A DNA stretch of 64,000 nucleotides from Bacteroides finegoldii DSM 17565 (GTDB taxonomy: Bacteria; Bacteroidota; Bacteroidia; Bacteroidales; Bacteroidaceae), in assembly GCF_000156195.1 (NCBI RefSeq), contig NZ_GG688320.1, positions 62,001 to 126,000 on the forward strand, in the 5' to 3' direction. Shown one piece after another: positions 1 to 8,588 of this stretch (position 1 is its first letter; each line of letters opens with the position of its first letter). The notes under the pieces were generated by a model. That model did not search any database and was not told where the DNA came from. It saw only the letters and a program-made list of their open reading frames with translations. A program made the translations under genes and the position numbers.

Positions 1-381
1 TATGTTTGAATTACTTATCAGAGTAAAATGCCTGACCTTTTCCATTTGTGGGCAATAGACATATAGGCCTACGTCTGTCCCAATCCATATTTGCCCAAGA
101 TTGTCTTCATACAAAGAAGTGATGAAATTATTGCCCAAGGTTCCGGATTCTTTCATGAAAGTCCGAAAAGAGATACCATCATACCGGTCAAGACCATCCT
201 TCGTCCCAAACCACATAAATCCTTGTTTATCCTGAAGGATGGCATGGACCGTATTCTGGGATAATCCATTATTGATATCAAGTGAACGGAATGCATATTG
301 TCCTTCATTCAGAACGGCAAGGGAATAAAGAGGCATCAAAGAAAGAAGTATTAATATAACTAAAATACGTAGTCTCTGCAT
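1..381 (-). CDS. Hybrid two-component system sensor, N-terminal fragment
   Basis: The reading frame starts at the ATG at 381 and runs off the left edge, so only about 127 residues are visible. It begins with a signal peptide (MQRLRILVILILL) followed by beta-propeller repeats of the Reg_prop type, seen as GLSQNTVHAILQDKQGFMW, FGTKDGLDRYDG and a second WIGTDVGLYVY unit. In Bacteroidales these repeats form the periplasmic sensor of hybrid two-component regulators that detect glycans and control polysaccharide-utilization loci. The kinase, receiver and AraC parts would lie outside the window. It is divergent from nothing nearby: the secreted enzyme downstream in coordinates (454-2502) is on the same strand, 72 bases away, and is a plausible target. 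Which ligand is sensed cannot be told from this fragment. Confidence 0.8.
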   Translation of the reverse strand, partial: MQRLRILVILILLSLMPLYSLAVLNEGQYAFRSLDINNGLSQNTVHAILQDKQGFMWFGTKDGLDRYDGISFRTFMKESGTLGNNFITSLYEDNLGQIWIGTDVGLYVYCPQMEKVRHFTLISNSNI

Positions 382-453
382 TGTCTTAATTGTTAGTTTC
401 ATTAATTAACATACAACAGGATATAAGAATATCCTGAAAAGTGGATATCAGAG

Positions 454-2502
454 CTATTTCAACAGTATATTCTCAGTACGTCCCGGTGTCAGCAATTCCC
501 AAAGGGATGCTACCGTCCAACCGGGAGCAAACATGTCATTATAATATCCTTTTCCATTCCTTCCATAATCCCAGTTGGTGTGCTGGATCACTTCCGGATA
601 ATAACCAACTTTTATCACTCCACACATATGTCCTTTATAAGGAAGTAACTGGCACATGGAAGTAGAAATGACTTCAGCAAAATCAGAGAAACGAGGTTCA
701 TTATACTCTTTGGAAAGCCAACGGAGCACATCGGCAAATTCAAAAATAAATACATCAATATGATTATTCTCCACCGAGACATTTCCCCAGCCGCGAGTTT
801 TCAGACCGATATCACCCAACATCTGCCCGGGAGCAAACGGAACGTCCCAGACGTAATACCAGGACAAGGCAAAATAAGCCGCTTTTCGTGTCAGAGAGGC
901 ATAGTGGTTATGTTCCGTACCATTTGTTATCAATGATAAATAGTAAGTTGCCGTAGCGGTATAGAGGGAAGCTTCCTTATCCTCACAGTTTGCATCCAGC
1001 GTAGAGGAGAAATAGTCAGCCTTTGATATAAGCTCTTTTTCCAGATATTCCGCAGTACGCCGGGCAGCGGACAGATAGCGTTTGTCCTTAAAATATTTAT
1101 ATCCCATAACCAGAGGTAATGTAGCGGATGGAGTACTTCCTCCACTTCCGTCAACAACTGTAAAGTCATCATGGAATTTACGTGGAAAACTTCCATCTGG
1201 ATTTTGCAGTTGCAAGAACATATCGAGCATTTTCTTTAAGCGTTGTTCCCAATCAGGATGGTGACGTTTATACTTCTGTTCATAATTCAGATAATGAAAC
1301 ATGGCATAAATTCCTTCCGACTGACGACGTATGCTATGCACTGGGCGTTCTTCTTTCACATCACTATCATTTTCCAGATTTACCCATTCACGCAAATAAC
1401 CGGTTTCCGTAAAGCCATTTTCTAAGTAACTATCAAATATCTTTTTACTGCTAGCTGCAAGGTCATCACGTCCATTCTCATTGCCAAACTCCCATGCATT
1501 GAAAGCGTTTAGAAGTACGCGACCGACAAAACCTATCTCTGCTACATTCATGTTGGCACAGGCTGCCACTTTCATTTCAGGGCTGGAGTAATAGGCAAGA
1601 GCTTTGTCCCCAACAAAACTTTCCACAAAATAATTGCTCAGCACTCCTTTTATCTCTTCTGGAGAAAAAGGTATTTTCACAGGTTGGGGACGGTATGTAT
1701 CATAACAATATTCCCAAGTATGGCAAATAAAATCTGAGTAGTCTGTAGCCTGCCCCTCGATAAATTCCCAGGTCAGGAGTACTGTTTCTCCTTTTTTTAG
1801 ATATTGGAAAGATGTAACCTCCGGAGCCAGCGTCAACTTACGAATATAGGTTTTAGGAGCTTCTCGGTAAGGAAATCCAAAAGATAGTGTTGATGTTCCG
1901 TCATGGCTCTCAAAGCCGGTGAACCCTAGGGACGTTTTGCCCGAGAGGATGATTTCGCCTGTTTGGTGGGTAGCAAGGGCATCCCATTGAAAATCGTCCT
2001 TGCGTGCCACAGTCATATAACGTCCATCTTTCTGATTGAAGATACCGGTAAGGGGTGAGCTCAGACGATCCTCACGTACCAGCCAACTCTCTGATATATG
2101 AAATGAAGGAGCACCTTTAGGAGAACGTAAATTGCGACTATACCAGAATCCTGGTAGATAAAACATACAGTCATTATGTCGGAAGCCTGTTTTCAACTGT
2201 TGTTGATAATTAAAGTACACGTCTTCCAATGCCGTAATACTTACTACCATTACACATTTAACATTGTCACGTTCTATTCTCTCTGTAATGATTAATGGTA
2301 TTTTTTCTTCAGACTCTAACAGATAGATTCCCTTATCATCAACGGCTCCTTGAAAAGCAAGGGAATAGTTTCGTGATTGATTACCGGGAACCTTCAAGGA
2401 GACTTGTGCAGATATTCTTTTATATATATCATTAACAGTCCTAGCATCAATAGTAATAGTACAGATCATCAGGCAACAAAGCATACATCTTAATTTTGTC
2501 AT
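454..2502 (-). CDS. Secreted protein with alpha/alpha-toroid (six-hairpin-like) C-terminal half
   Basis: A 682-residue protein with an N-terminal signal sequence (MTKLRCMLCCLMICTITIDA). The first 300 residues are beta-rich. The second half is helical, with repeated helix pairs and acidic/aromatic motifs such as NPDGSFPRKFHDDF, VDGSGGSTPSATLPL and NNHIDVFIFEFADVLRW, which resembles the (alpha/alpha)6 toroid of six-hairpin glycosidases and some polysaccharide lyases. I do not recognise a named family, so substrate and catalytic residues are not assigned. Its position next to a hybrid sensor of the glycan-sensing type supports a role in carbohydrate breakdown, but that is inference. A -7-like box (TAATTTTG on the minus strand at 2549-2556) lies about 50 bases upstream of the start; a matching -33 box at the usual spacing was not found. 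Confidence 0.6.
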   Translation of the reverse strand: MTKLRCMLCCLMICTITIDARTVNDIYKRISAQVSLKVPGNQSRNYSLAFQGAVDDKGIYLLESEEKIPLIITERIERDNVKCVMVVSITALEDVYFNYQQQLKTGFRHNDCMFYLPGFWYSRNLRSPKGAPSFHISESWLVREDRLSSPLTGIFNQKDGRYMTVARKDDFQWDALATHQTGEIILSGKTSLGFTGFESHDGTSTLSFGFPYREAPKTYIRKLTLAPEVTSFQYLKKGETVLLTWEFIEGQATDYSDFICHTWEYCYDTYRPQPVKIPFSPEEIKGVLSNYFVESFVGDKALAYYSSPEMKVAACANMNVAEIGFVGRVLLNAFNAWEFGNENGRDDLAASSKKIFDSYLENGFTETGYLREWVNLENDSDVKEERPVHSIRRQSEGIYAMFHYLNYEQKYKRHHPDWEQRLKKMLDMFLQLQNPDGSFPRKFHDDFTVVDGSGGSTPSATLPLVMGYKYFKDKRYLSAARRTAEYLEKELISKADYFSSTLDANCEDKEASLYTATATYYLSLITNGTEHNHYASLTRKAAYFALSWYYVWDVPFAPGQMLGDIGLKTRGWGNVSVENNHIDVFIFEFADVLRWLSKEYNEPRFSDFAEVISTSMCQLLPYKGHMCGVIKVGYYPEVIQHTNWDYGRNGKGYYNDMFAPGWTVASLWELLTPGRTENILLK

Positions 2503-2732
2503 ATAAATCAGATAATTTAGTTTATTAATATTCTTTTAATTTGCGTTCCAAAATTAGGATATTACGTATACAAAGAATGTGATTTTTTGAGCAATTATTA
2601 TAAGATTTCAGTAGAATTCATAAGAAACAGCCCATTAAGTATTTATTTTTTAATCCTCTATTAAGATCCCATTACAATATACACTTATATTTTTATTGGG
2701 ATATTTAATACTACAAATGTAAATGTGTCAGA

Positions 2733-3026
2733 ATGCGGGCACAACCTCAGGTCCCTAGCCTTTGTATTGACGAGACTTCTTTAAGCTGCGGAGAATTATA
2801 TACTGTTGTCACTAATCGTGCGGGACGTGGTGGCAGAGGTACACTTGTGACCATGATACGTGGCACGAAGTCTGAAGACGTCATAAAGGTGCTTGAAATG
2901 ATTCATGTCTCCAAGCGCAAGACAGCCAAAGAGGTCACTTTAGATCTTTTGCCGACCATGATGCGGATCGTCTGAACGGCTTTTCCCAATGCCACTATGA
3001 CAGGTTATCGGTTTCATGTACCTTAA
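2733..3026 (+). pseudogene. ISL3-family transposase remnant (ISAon1-like)
   Basis: The frame reads SLCIDETSLSCGELYTVVTN, then GTKSEDVIKVL and AKEVTLDLLPTMMRIV. This is the catalytic-core start of ISL3/ISAon1 transposases (D-E-T-S-x-x-x-G-E-L-Y). After an in-frame TGA at 2973-2975 the same frame continues TAFPNATMTGYRFHV, the expected next block of the family, and stops at 3024-3026. Both the N-terminal DNA-binding part and the remaining catalytic domain are missing, so it cannot be active. The TGA replaces a basic residue of the family, not tryptophan, so it differs from the internal TGAs of the transfer module further right. Confidence 0.7.
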
Positions 3027-3040
3027 TTCCGCAATACTAT
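3019..3040 (+). repeat. 22-bp direct repeat, left copy
   Basis: The 22 bases at 3019-3040 recur in the same orientation at 4271-4292 with one mismatch (T versus C at the 17th base). The two copies flank the AraC-type regulator gene. The left copy coincides with the break point of the ISL3 transposase remnant. This may mark an old insertion or recombination boundary. Confidence 0.6.
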
Positions 3041-3131
3041 TGTAAATTAAATCTTTTAAGTAGAGGTTGTGTCAAAACGCTGACACACCTCTTTTAAATG
3101 CTATTTAATGCGAAATTACAAAAATACGCAT

Positions 3132-4259
3132 TTAGATGGAGGCAAACTGTTTGCGCCATTGGCTAGGTGACATGCCCGTTTTTTGTTTGAATATACGATA
3201 AATCCATGTGTGGGATGAGAAACCGCACTCTGTGGAAATAGCGTCAATGCTATATTCGGGGTTGGCTTTCATCATGCGAACAGCCTCATTAAAACGAATG
3301 TCGCTAAGCCAGGTTCTAAAATTGGTGTATTCTGACTGATTGAAGTATTCTGTCAGTTCGTTTTTCTTGTATCCCAACTTGGTAGCTAGCGAATAGATGT
3401 TAACTTCATAGTCCTTATAAAATCCCTCTTCACACCATTTCTTGAGGGCTAATTCTATTTCCATCTTTCTATTAGCTGTCAAGATATTTGTGCCATGAGT
3501 GTTCTTGCCGTCTTTCATGTCTTCTGCTTCCGTGACTTTTGCTTCTGCGTCATTTTCCTCAGGAATGACTTCTTTGGGTGTGATGTAATAGCCCATAGCA
3601 ATGAAAGTGTGGACGAAAAAGATGACAGAGAGTAATATCAAGGGACCTATTATATATAATAAGGTATTGAAGAGGATTGCTACAGGAAGGAGTCCAGCAG
3701 CAAAGTATAGCAAAATGATGCTGGCTTGCGAATAGCGCACGTATGGAATCAAGTCGATTCCGAAATTCTCCATGAGCTTCTGCTTTCGGGCTTTTGTTTC
3801 TTTGCGAATGATAAGAATAAAATATGCCATGCTAGCCACAAAAAGACCGAGCATCACATAGAGCATATTGCCAATGTGTAAACTTTGACTTTTGAACATG
3901 CCAATGACGAAAACTATGGCGATGAGTATGTATGCCATCATACCACGTAAACAATACCGTCGCACTTTGTTGCCTGTGCTCTCTATGTTGATTATGGAGA
4001 GAGTGATGGCAAATGCCACTGGAGTATAGAACAATATGTTGAATGCTGCGCCCACATCGGTACCTTGTGCACGGAGTCCATGAATCATCTGTAAGAGGTA
4101 GTGGACGGAGAAGAATAGCATGGATGCAACGAGAATCCATCTTGATATTTCGTAGCGCCACACCTTCCATCTCACCTGCAAACTTGCCATGGCTAATTGC
4201 AATGCTAGCATGGCTGTAATGACGCAACATACAAGTTGTAATATGAATAACGATTTCAT
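3132..4259 (-). CDS. Membrane-anchored AraC-family transcriptional regulator
   Basis: A 375-residue protein. The N-terminal 230 residues contain about seven hydrophobic segments (for example LFILQLVCCVITAMLALQLA and IGPLILLSVIFFVHTFIAM), followed by a charged linker (residues about 235-265) and a C-terminal AraC helix-turn-helix pair with YKKNELTEYFNQ and the hallmark ISTECGFSSHTWIYRIFKQ. This domain order (7-TM sensor plus cytoplasmic AraC DNA-binding domain) is common in Bacteroidales. It presumably transduces an envelope or extracellular signal directly to transcription. It stands alone between insertion-sequence remnants and is bracketed by the 22-bp repeat. Ligand and target are unknown. 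Confidence 0.85.
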   Translation of the reverse strand: MKSLFILQLVCCVITAMLALQLAMASLQVRWKVWRYEISRWILVASMLFFSVHYLLQMIHGLRAQGTDVGAAFNILFYTPVAFAITLSIINIESTGNKVRRYCLRGMMAYILIAIVFVIGMFKSQSLHIGNMLYVMLGLFVASMAYFILIIRKETKARKQKLMENFGIDLIPYVRYSQASIILLYFAAGLLPVAILFNTLLYIIGPLILLSVIFFVHTFIAMGYYITPKEVIPEENDAEAKVTEAEDMKDGKNTHGTNILTANRKMEIELALKKWCEEGFYKDYEVNIYSLATKLGYKKNELTEYFNQSEYTNFRTWLSDIRFNEAVRMMKANPEYSIDAISTECGFSSHTWIYRIFKQKTGMSPSQWRKQFASI

Positions 4260-4270
4260 AGTATTGTTAT

Positions 4271-4292
4271 TACCTTAATTCCGCAACACTAT
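4271..4292 (+). repeat. 22-bp direct repeat, right copy
   Basis: Second copy of the repeat at 3019-3040, 21 of 22 bases identical and in the same orientation. It lies just upstream of the AraC-type gene and just left of the IS1380-type element. Confidence 0.6.
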
Positions 4293-4313
4293 AAATTTTA
4301 ACTTTTATAATAT

Positions 4314-5928
4314 CCTGAACAACAAAAAGTTCTTGGACAAGCCAAGCGGCAAAGCCGAGCGGCTCAGGATTTTGTCATGTCAAAGGATTCACTTAACTTA
4401 GTGTTGCAAAAATAGTCAAACAAAACCTCATCAAGCATGGTAAAAGTACAAATAAAATCCGAGAAACTCACATCTTTTGGTGGTATATTTCCAATTATGG
4501 AGAAATTCGACAGGATGTTGTCTTGTACAATAGACTCTACTTTAGGTTTGCGTAGCAAAGTGTATGGCTATCAATATAGCGAGATAATACGTTCTCTGAT
4601 GTGCGTATATTTCTGTGGAGGGTCATGTGTCGAAGACGTGACCTCACACCTTATGGAAGCACTTTGCTTGCATCCACCCCTCCGTACATGCAGCGCAGAC
4701 ACAATACTTAGGGCCATTCGTGAATTGACCACACCGAATCTGACCTACAGGTCTGATTCGGGCAAAAGCTACGACTTCAACGTGGCTTCCGACCTTAACA
4801 ATCTGCTTGTCAATGCATTGCTGGCAACTGGACAGTTGCTGCCAGACAATGAATATGACTTTGATTTTGACCACCAGTTCATTGAGACGGAGAAATTTGA
4901 CGCAAAAATGACCTACAAGAAGTTTACCGGTTACAGTCCAGGAATAGCAACGGTCGGCGATGTCATCGTCGGGATAGAGAACCGCGACGGCAATACCAAT
5001 GTCCGTTTCCATCAGGAAGACACTCTAAAACGTATTTTTGAGCGTTTGGAGAATGCCAGAATACATATAAACCGTGCGAGGATGGATTGTGGCTCATGCT
5101 CTGAGGCTATGGTGGAAATGGTGGAGAAGCACAGTCGGCATTTTTATATCCGCGCAAACAGGTGTGTATCGTTGTATGACGATATCTTTGCCTTGCGCGG
5201 ATGGAAGACCGAATACATAAACGGTCACGAGTTTGAGATATGCTCCATCATTGCAGAGAAATGGGTCGGCAAAGCGTACCGCCTTGTCATACAGCGGCAA
5301 AGAAGCATCAACAAGGAACTCGACCTGTGGGAAGGGGAATATACATACAGATGCATACTGACAAATGACTATACTTCGACAGACCGTGACATCGTGGAGT
5401 ATTACAACAAGCGTGGCGGTGCTGAGCGTGTATTGGACGACATGAACAACGGCTTTGGCTGGAAACGGCTGCCAAAATCGTTCATGGCGGAAAACACGGT
5501 GTTCCTGCTTCTGACCGCTTTAATACGAAACTTTTACAGACACCTCATATCTGACGCAAACATGAAGAGCTTTGGACTTAAACGCACAAGCAGAATCAAA
5601 ACTTTTGTATTCAAGTATGTTTCTGTCCCTGCAAAATGGATTAAGACTGCAAGACAGCACATACTGAACATATACACAAGCAATGGCATACATGATGGCC
5701 TTCAAATTTGATTTTGGGTAGCCTCAAATCTTCGTGGCCTTTTGCGTATTGCCTCAAGTCGCATCATGGGGTAAGGGGATTTTGTCTCTTGCGACTGCAC
5801 CATTAGGGTTCTTTACGAAAACGAGTCGTTTTAGAGAGGTATCTGCAACCCCAGATATCAAAAATATTACAGGTTGCGGATTTTAGGATGTACAAAAGCT
5901 CTTTTATGAGGCAATTGATGAACTCAGG
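4314..5928 (+). mobile_element. IS1380-family insertion sequence (ends approximate)
   Basis: The element encloses the intact transposase at 4437-5711. CCTGA at 4314 and its complement TCAGG ending at 5928 are candidate terminal inverted repeats, giving about 1.6 kb, the usual size for Bacteroides IS1380 members such as the IS612/IS614 group. I could not identify a convincing target duplication, so the exact ends are uncertain. The 4260-4436 and 5712-5928 stretches are its non-coding ends. Confidence 0.55.
4437..5711 (+). CDS. IS1380-family transposase
   Basis: A 424-residue protein with the family's conserved blocks: MVKVQIKSEKLTSFGGIFPI at the start, LRSLMCVYFCGGSCVEDVT, then EYDFDFDHQFIETEKFDAK and GIENRDGNTNVRFHQ, and the C-terminal YYNKRGGAERVLDDMNNGFG with the catalytic YxxRxxxE-type E. 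It closely resembles transposases of the Bacteroides IS612/IS613/IS614/IS942 group, whose outward promoters are known to switch on neighbouring resistance genes. The frame is uninterrupted, so the element may still be mobile. Confidence 0.9.
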   Translation: MVKVQIKSEKLTSFGGIFPIMEKFDRMLSCTIDSTLGLRSKVYGYQYSEIIRSLMCVYFCGGSCVEDVTSHLMEALCLHPPLRTCSADTILRAIRELTTPNLTYRSDSGKSYDFNVASDLNNLLVNALLATGQLLPDNEYDFDFDHQFIETEKFDAKMTYKKFTGYSPGIATVGDVIVGIENRDGNTNVRFHQEDTLKRIFERLENARIHINRARMDCGSCSEAMVEMVEKHSRHFYIRANRCVSLYDDIFALRGWKTEYINGHEFEICSIIAEKWVGKAYRLVIQRQRSINKELDLWEGEYTYRCILTNDYTSTDRDIVEYYNKRGGAERVLDDMNNGFGWKRLPKSFMAENTVFLLLTALIRNFYRHLISDANMKSFGLKRTSRIKTFVFKYVSVPAKWIKTARQHILNIYTSNGIHDGLQI

Positions 5929-6491
5929 ATTACTTATCGCTGAAGGGCACGGGATTTGGAGAGCGGAGAGCGATGAAATTCAGTGGCGCAGAGAGTAAAA
6001 TAATAAAAAAGTTGGATTTTTATTGACGCGAATCAATTCTTTTAGTATTTTTGCCTTGTCTTTTACCAAAAAAGATTAATAACAGTAAGCGTTAGGCATT
6101 ATCCATGTTCAGGAAATCCCCAATTTCAAGACAACAATTGGATAATACATCAGGTGTCCCTATGCACTATTATATCTTGTTAGCATATATAGGCGTGGGG
6201 CGTTGTGTATTATATGTTGTTGAGTATGGGGATACTTCTGAACGGTAATACCAAAGTTCCCACGCTTAACTTTATATAAACACAACTTCAGGGAACAGAG
6301 TTGTCATATAATCGCATTATGAAAGCAATTTGTTTCAAAACCGGACAGGTCCTGCCTTCCGTTTTCATTCCTCTGTCTGTTACTGTCTTTAGTGGAATTC
6401 TCTGCCTTTTTGTTTCCATTCCTGCCCCTTTTCGGGACTTGCGGCTATTATTACACAAATTACATGCCAAACAGTTTCTCTGAATCCATTT
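5929..6491. other. Gap: left border zone of the large element
   Basis: No convincing gene. The stretch contains a promoter-like sequence at 6023-6053 and the decamer GTATTTTTGC at 6045-6054. That decamer fits both the -7 promoter box and the GTAnnTTTGC core used by CTnDOT-type integrases. A 54-codon hydrophobic frame starting at 6319 is possible but unsupported. The left end of the integrated element probably lies here, but I could not pair it with a matching repeat at the right end. Confidence 0.4.
6023..6053 (+). promoter_or_regulatory. Candidate Bacteroides-type promoter
   Basis: TTG at 6023-6025 is followed after 20 bases by TATTTTTG at 6046-6053, which fits the TAnnTTTG -7 box. No gene starts immediately downstream. 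The -7 box overlaps the GTATTTTTGC decamer, so it may instead be part of an attachment site. Confidence 0.4.
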
Positions 6492-6671
6492 ATGGCATTC
6501 AATAATCCCCCTGGACATACAGAAGAGGAACTTTGGCAACAAATACTCTCCCTGTCAAGGGAATTGCAGGAATGCAGGGCCTACCTGCACTATCATAATA
6601 CGCTGGATTACATATACGACAAGATCAACATGATAGAGAAAGAACTGGATATCTTGTTGAGAATGTTGTAG
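6492..6671 (+). CDS. Small alpha-helical protein, first gene of the cargo run
   Basis: ATG at 6492 opens a 59-residue frame ending in TAG at 6671. The product is strongly charged and helical, with heptad-like spacing: EEELWQQILSLSRELQECRA, then HNTLDYIYDKINMIEKELDI. It is probably a short coiled coil. I do not recognise the family. Codon use is ordinary and the frame leads into the ferritin-like gene after about 180 bases, so it may be part of the same transcription unit. An adaptor or regulatory role is possible but not shown. Confidence 0.5.
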   Translation: MAFNNPPGHTEEELWQQILSLSRELQECRAYLHYHNTLDYIYDKINMIEKELDILLRML

Positions 6672-6852
6672 GGATCTTGTGACAAAAAGGCATGATAATT
6701 ATACATTTTTATGACTATTTGTCTCGCAAGCATTAAAATTCATTTTACAACTCCATAAGAGTCCGATTTACAGATGCTATCACATAAATTCATGATTATT
6801 GCAGGATATGAATTACGATTTATTTTGTCTAATTTCAAATATCAGAACAGCC

Positions 6853-7308
6853 ATGGATAAACGAATTGAATATGCGATGAACACATTGATCAATACAGAA
6901 ATCTGGTCAACTAACCTGTACCTGTCATTGCAGGTCTATTTTGAGGGGCAGCAACTTCTGATATTGGCCTCATGGCTAAGTGCACAGGCACAGGACAATA
7001 TGGGCAAGGTCTATCAGATGATGAACCGCATCTATCATGAAGGAGGTGCTGTAACCATCCATGAAATCAGGCGCGACATCCGGCAATGGCCGACACCGCT
7101 GGCTGCCTTGAACACCCTGCTTGAACATGAACAATATATATCCCGTCAGATATCCGAACTTCACGTACTATGCCAGAATACGGATTCATCCATCCATTCT
7201 TTCATCAAGGGGCTGTACACAAAACGGATATATGTAAGTACGGCGTTTATGGAATTGTTGCGTATCCTGGCCATGGAATATGAACGCAGGCTGCCCTGCT
7301 TCATATGA
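6853..7308 (+). CDS. Ferritin-like protein with degenerate ferroxidase site
   Basis: A 151-residue protein (start chosen at the ATG at 6853 because it aligns with the start of the canonical ferritin at 8083). It has the four-helix ferritin pattern: NTEIWSTNLYLSLQVYFEGQ, then LASWLSAQAQDNMGKVYQM and EHEQYISRQISEL. In ferritins the second helix carries an E-x-x-H pair for iron. Here the equivalent positions are Asn49 and Lys52, so the ferroxidase centre appears lost although Glu16 remains. It may be a structural or partner subunit for the intact ferritin one gene away, or a decaying duplicate. The frame is fully open, which favours a retained function. Confidence 0.7.
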   Translation: MDKRIEYAMNTLINTEIWSTNLYLSLQVYFEGQQLLILASWLSAQAQDNMGKVYQMMNRIYHEGGAVTIHEIRRDIRQWPTPLAALNTLLEHEQYISRQISELHVLCQNTDSSIHSFIKGLYTKRIYVSTAFMELLRILAMEYERRLPCFI

Positions 7309-7388
7309 TGTGTCAAATCGTGTAACCTGACCGGAGTTTATTGTTCACAGAGAAAATAATGGTCTAAAAATAAAACAAGTATCATCCT

Positions 7389-8036
7389 ATGGATATATTC
7401 GCATACTCAATGTTGTGTTTCACTTCGTTGTTCACATTGATGGACCCCCTCGGAGTGATGCCGGTTTTCCTGCAGATGACCGAGGGCATGAGTGCCGGAG
7501 AACGCCGGAGCATCGCCTTAAAATCCTGCGCCCTCACGTTCGTCATACTGGTACTTTTCACCTTGTGCGGCAGGTTCCTGTTCCATTTTTTCGGGATCTC
7601 GACCAATGGTTTCCGGATTGCGGGAGGTATCATCATCTTTAAAATCGGATATGACATGCTGCAGGCACACTTCACCCATGTGAAACTGAACGAGAACGAG
7701 AAAAAAGAATATTCCAGGAACATCACCGTCACGCCTCTTGCCGTTCCGATGCTGTGCGGTCCGGGTGTAATTTCAAGCGGCATAACACTGATGGAAGATG
7801 CCCCTGAGCATATTTTCAAAATTGCACTGGTTTGCGTGATCGCCCTAGTCTGTCTCCTCTCTTTCATTATCCTTTGCGTGTCAACGCGGCTTTTGAAAAT
7901 TCTTGGAGAAACCGGAAATAATGTGATGATGAGACTGATGGGGCTTATTCTGATGGTCATCGCCGTGGAATGTTTCATAAACGGGATGCAACCTGTCCTG
8001 ACAGATATTTTGAGACAAGCACACGCTTGCCCCTGA
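7389..8036 (+). CDS. MarC-family integral membrane protein
   Basis: A 215-residue protein with six hydrophobic segments and the family start FTSLFTLMDPLGVMPVFLQM, plus FRIAGGIIIFKIGYDML and TVTPLAVPMLCGPGVIS, which are typical of the MarC/UPF0056 (NAAT) family of the inner membrane. The transported substrate of this family is not settled. It sits between two ferritin genes in the cargo run, 46 bases before the second one, so co-transcription is likely. The gene ends in TGA, used here as an ordinary stop. Confidence 0.85.
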   Translation: MDIFAYSMLCFTSLFTLMDPLGVMPVFLQMTEGMSAGERRSIALKSCALTFVILVLFTLCGRFLFHFFGISTNGFRIAGGIIIFKIGYDMLQAHFTHVKLNENEKKEYSRNITVTPLAVPMLCGPGVISSGITLMEDAPEHIFKIALVCVIALVCLLSFIILCVSTRLLKILGETGNNVMMRLMGLILMVIAVECFINGMQPVLTDILRQAHACP

Positions 8037-8082
8037 ATATGAAAAATAAAAAATAGTACCAACATTAAAAATTAGATTCATT

Positions 8083-8565
8083 ATGACCGAGAATTTACAA
8101 AAGGCCCTGAACGGGCAGATTACTGCGGAATTATGGTCCGCCAACCTGTATCTTTCAATGTCCTTCTATCTGGAAAAGGAAGGTTTTTCCGGCATGGCCC
8201 GCTGGATGCGCAAGCAATCGGCGGAAGAGACAGGACACGCATGTGCCATCGCCGAATATATGGCCAAACGTGAGGCGGAGGCAAAAGTGGACAAGGTCGA
8301 TGTGGTTCCACAGGGTTGGGGCAGTCCCACCGAAGTCTTTGAACATGCCTTGGAACACGAGAGACATGTTTCCAGATTGATTGACGAACTGGTACATCTG
8401 GCTTCCGAGGAGAAAGACAATGCCACCCGTGATTTTCTTTGGGGATTTGTCAGGGAGCAGGTGGAGGAAGAGGCGAATTTCCTGAACATCGTAAACCTGA
8501 TGAAGAAAGCCGGAGAGAGCGGCATCCTTTTCATGGATGCAAAACTGGGGGAACGCCAGTCCTGA
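8083..8565 (+). CDS. ftnA: Ferritin (canonical ferroxidase residues)
   Basis: A 160-residue non-haem ferritin. Iron ligands expected for the ferroxidase centre are present: Glu16 in [12 protein letters not shown], Glu49 and His52 in [15 protein letters not shown], a glutamate in [12 protein letters not shown], and acidic residues in [13 protein letters not shown]. Ferritin forms a 24-subunit shell that oxidises and stores iron in the cytoplasm and protects against peroxide. The start follows an A-rich leader without a strong Shine-Dalgarno, as usual in Bacteroidetes. It lies 23 bases before the aldolase gene and ends in TGA. Its presence as mobile cargo with a degenerate sister gene is unusual. 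Confidence 0.9.
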   Translation: MTENLQKALNGQITAELWSANLYLSMSFYLEKEGFSGMARWMRKQSAEETGHACAIAEYMAKREAEAKVDKVDVVPQGWGSPTEVFEHALEHERHVSRLIDELVHLASEEKDNATRDFLWGFVREQVEEEANFLNIVNLMKKAGESGILFMDAKLGERQS

Positions 8566-8588
8566 TTTGGAATAAAAAAACGACTGAC

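Noticed and set aside
2973..2975. TGA in the ISL3 remnant as a further recoded Trp codon
   Set aside because: The family does not have Trp there, and both ends of the gene are missing, so this is ordinary decay.
6319..6483. 54-codon hydrophobic frame before the small cargo gene
   Set aside because: One hydrophobic stretch but no start signal, no recognisable family and an odd composition; not supported as a gene.
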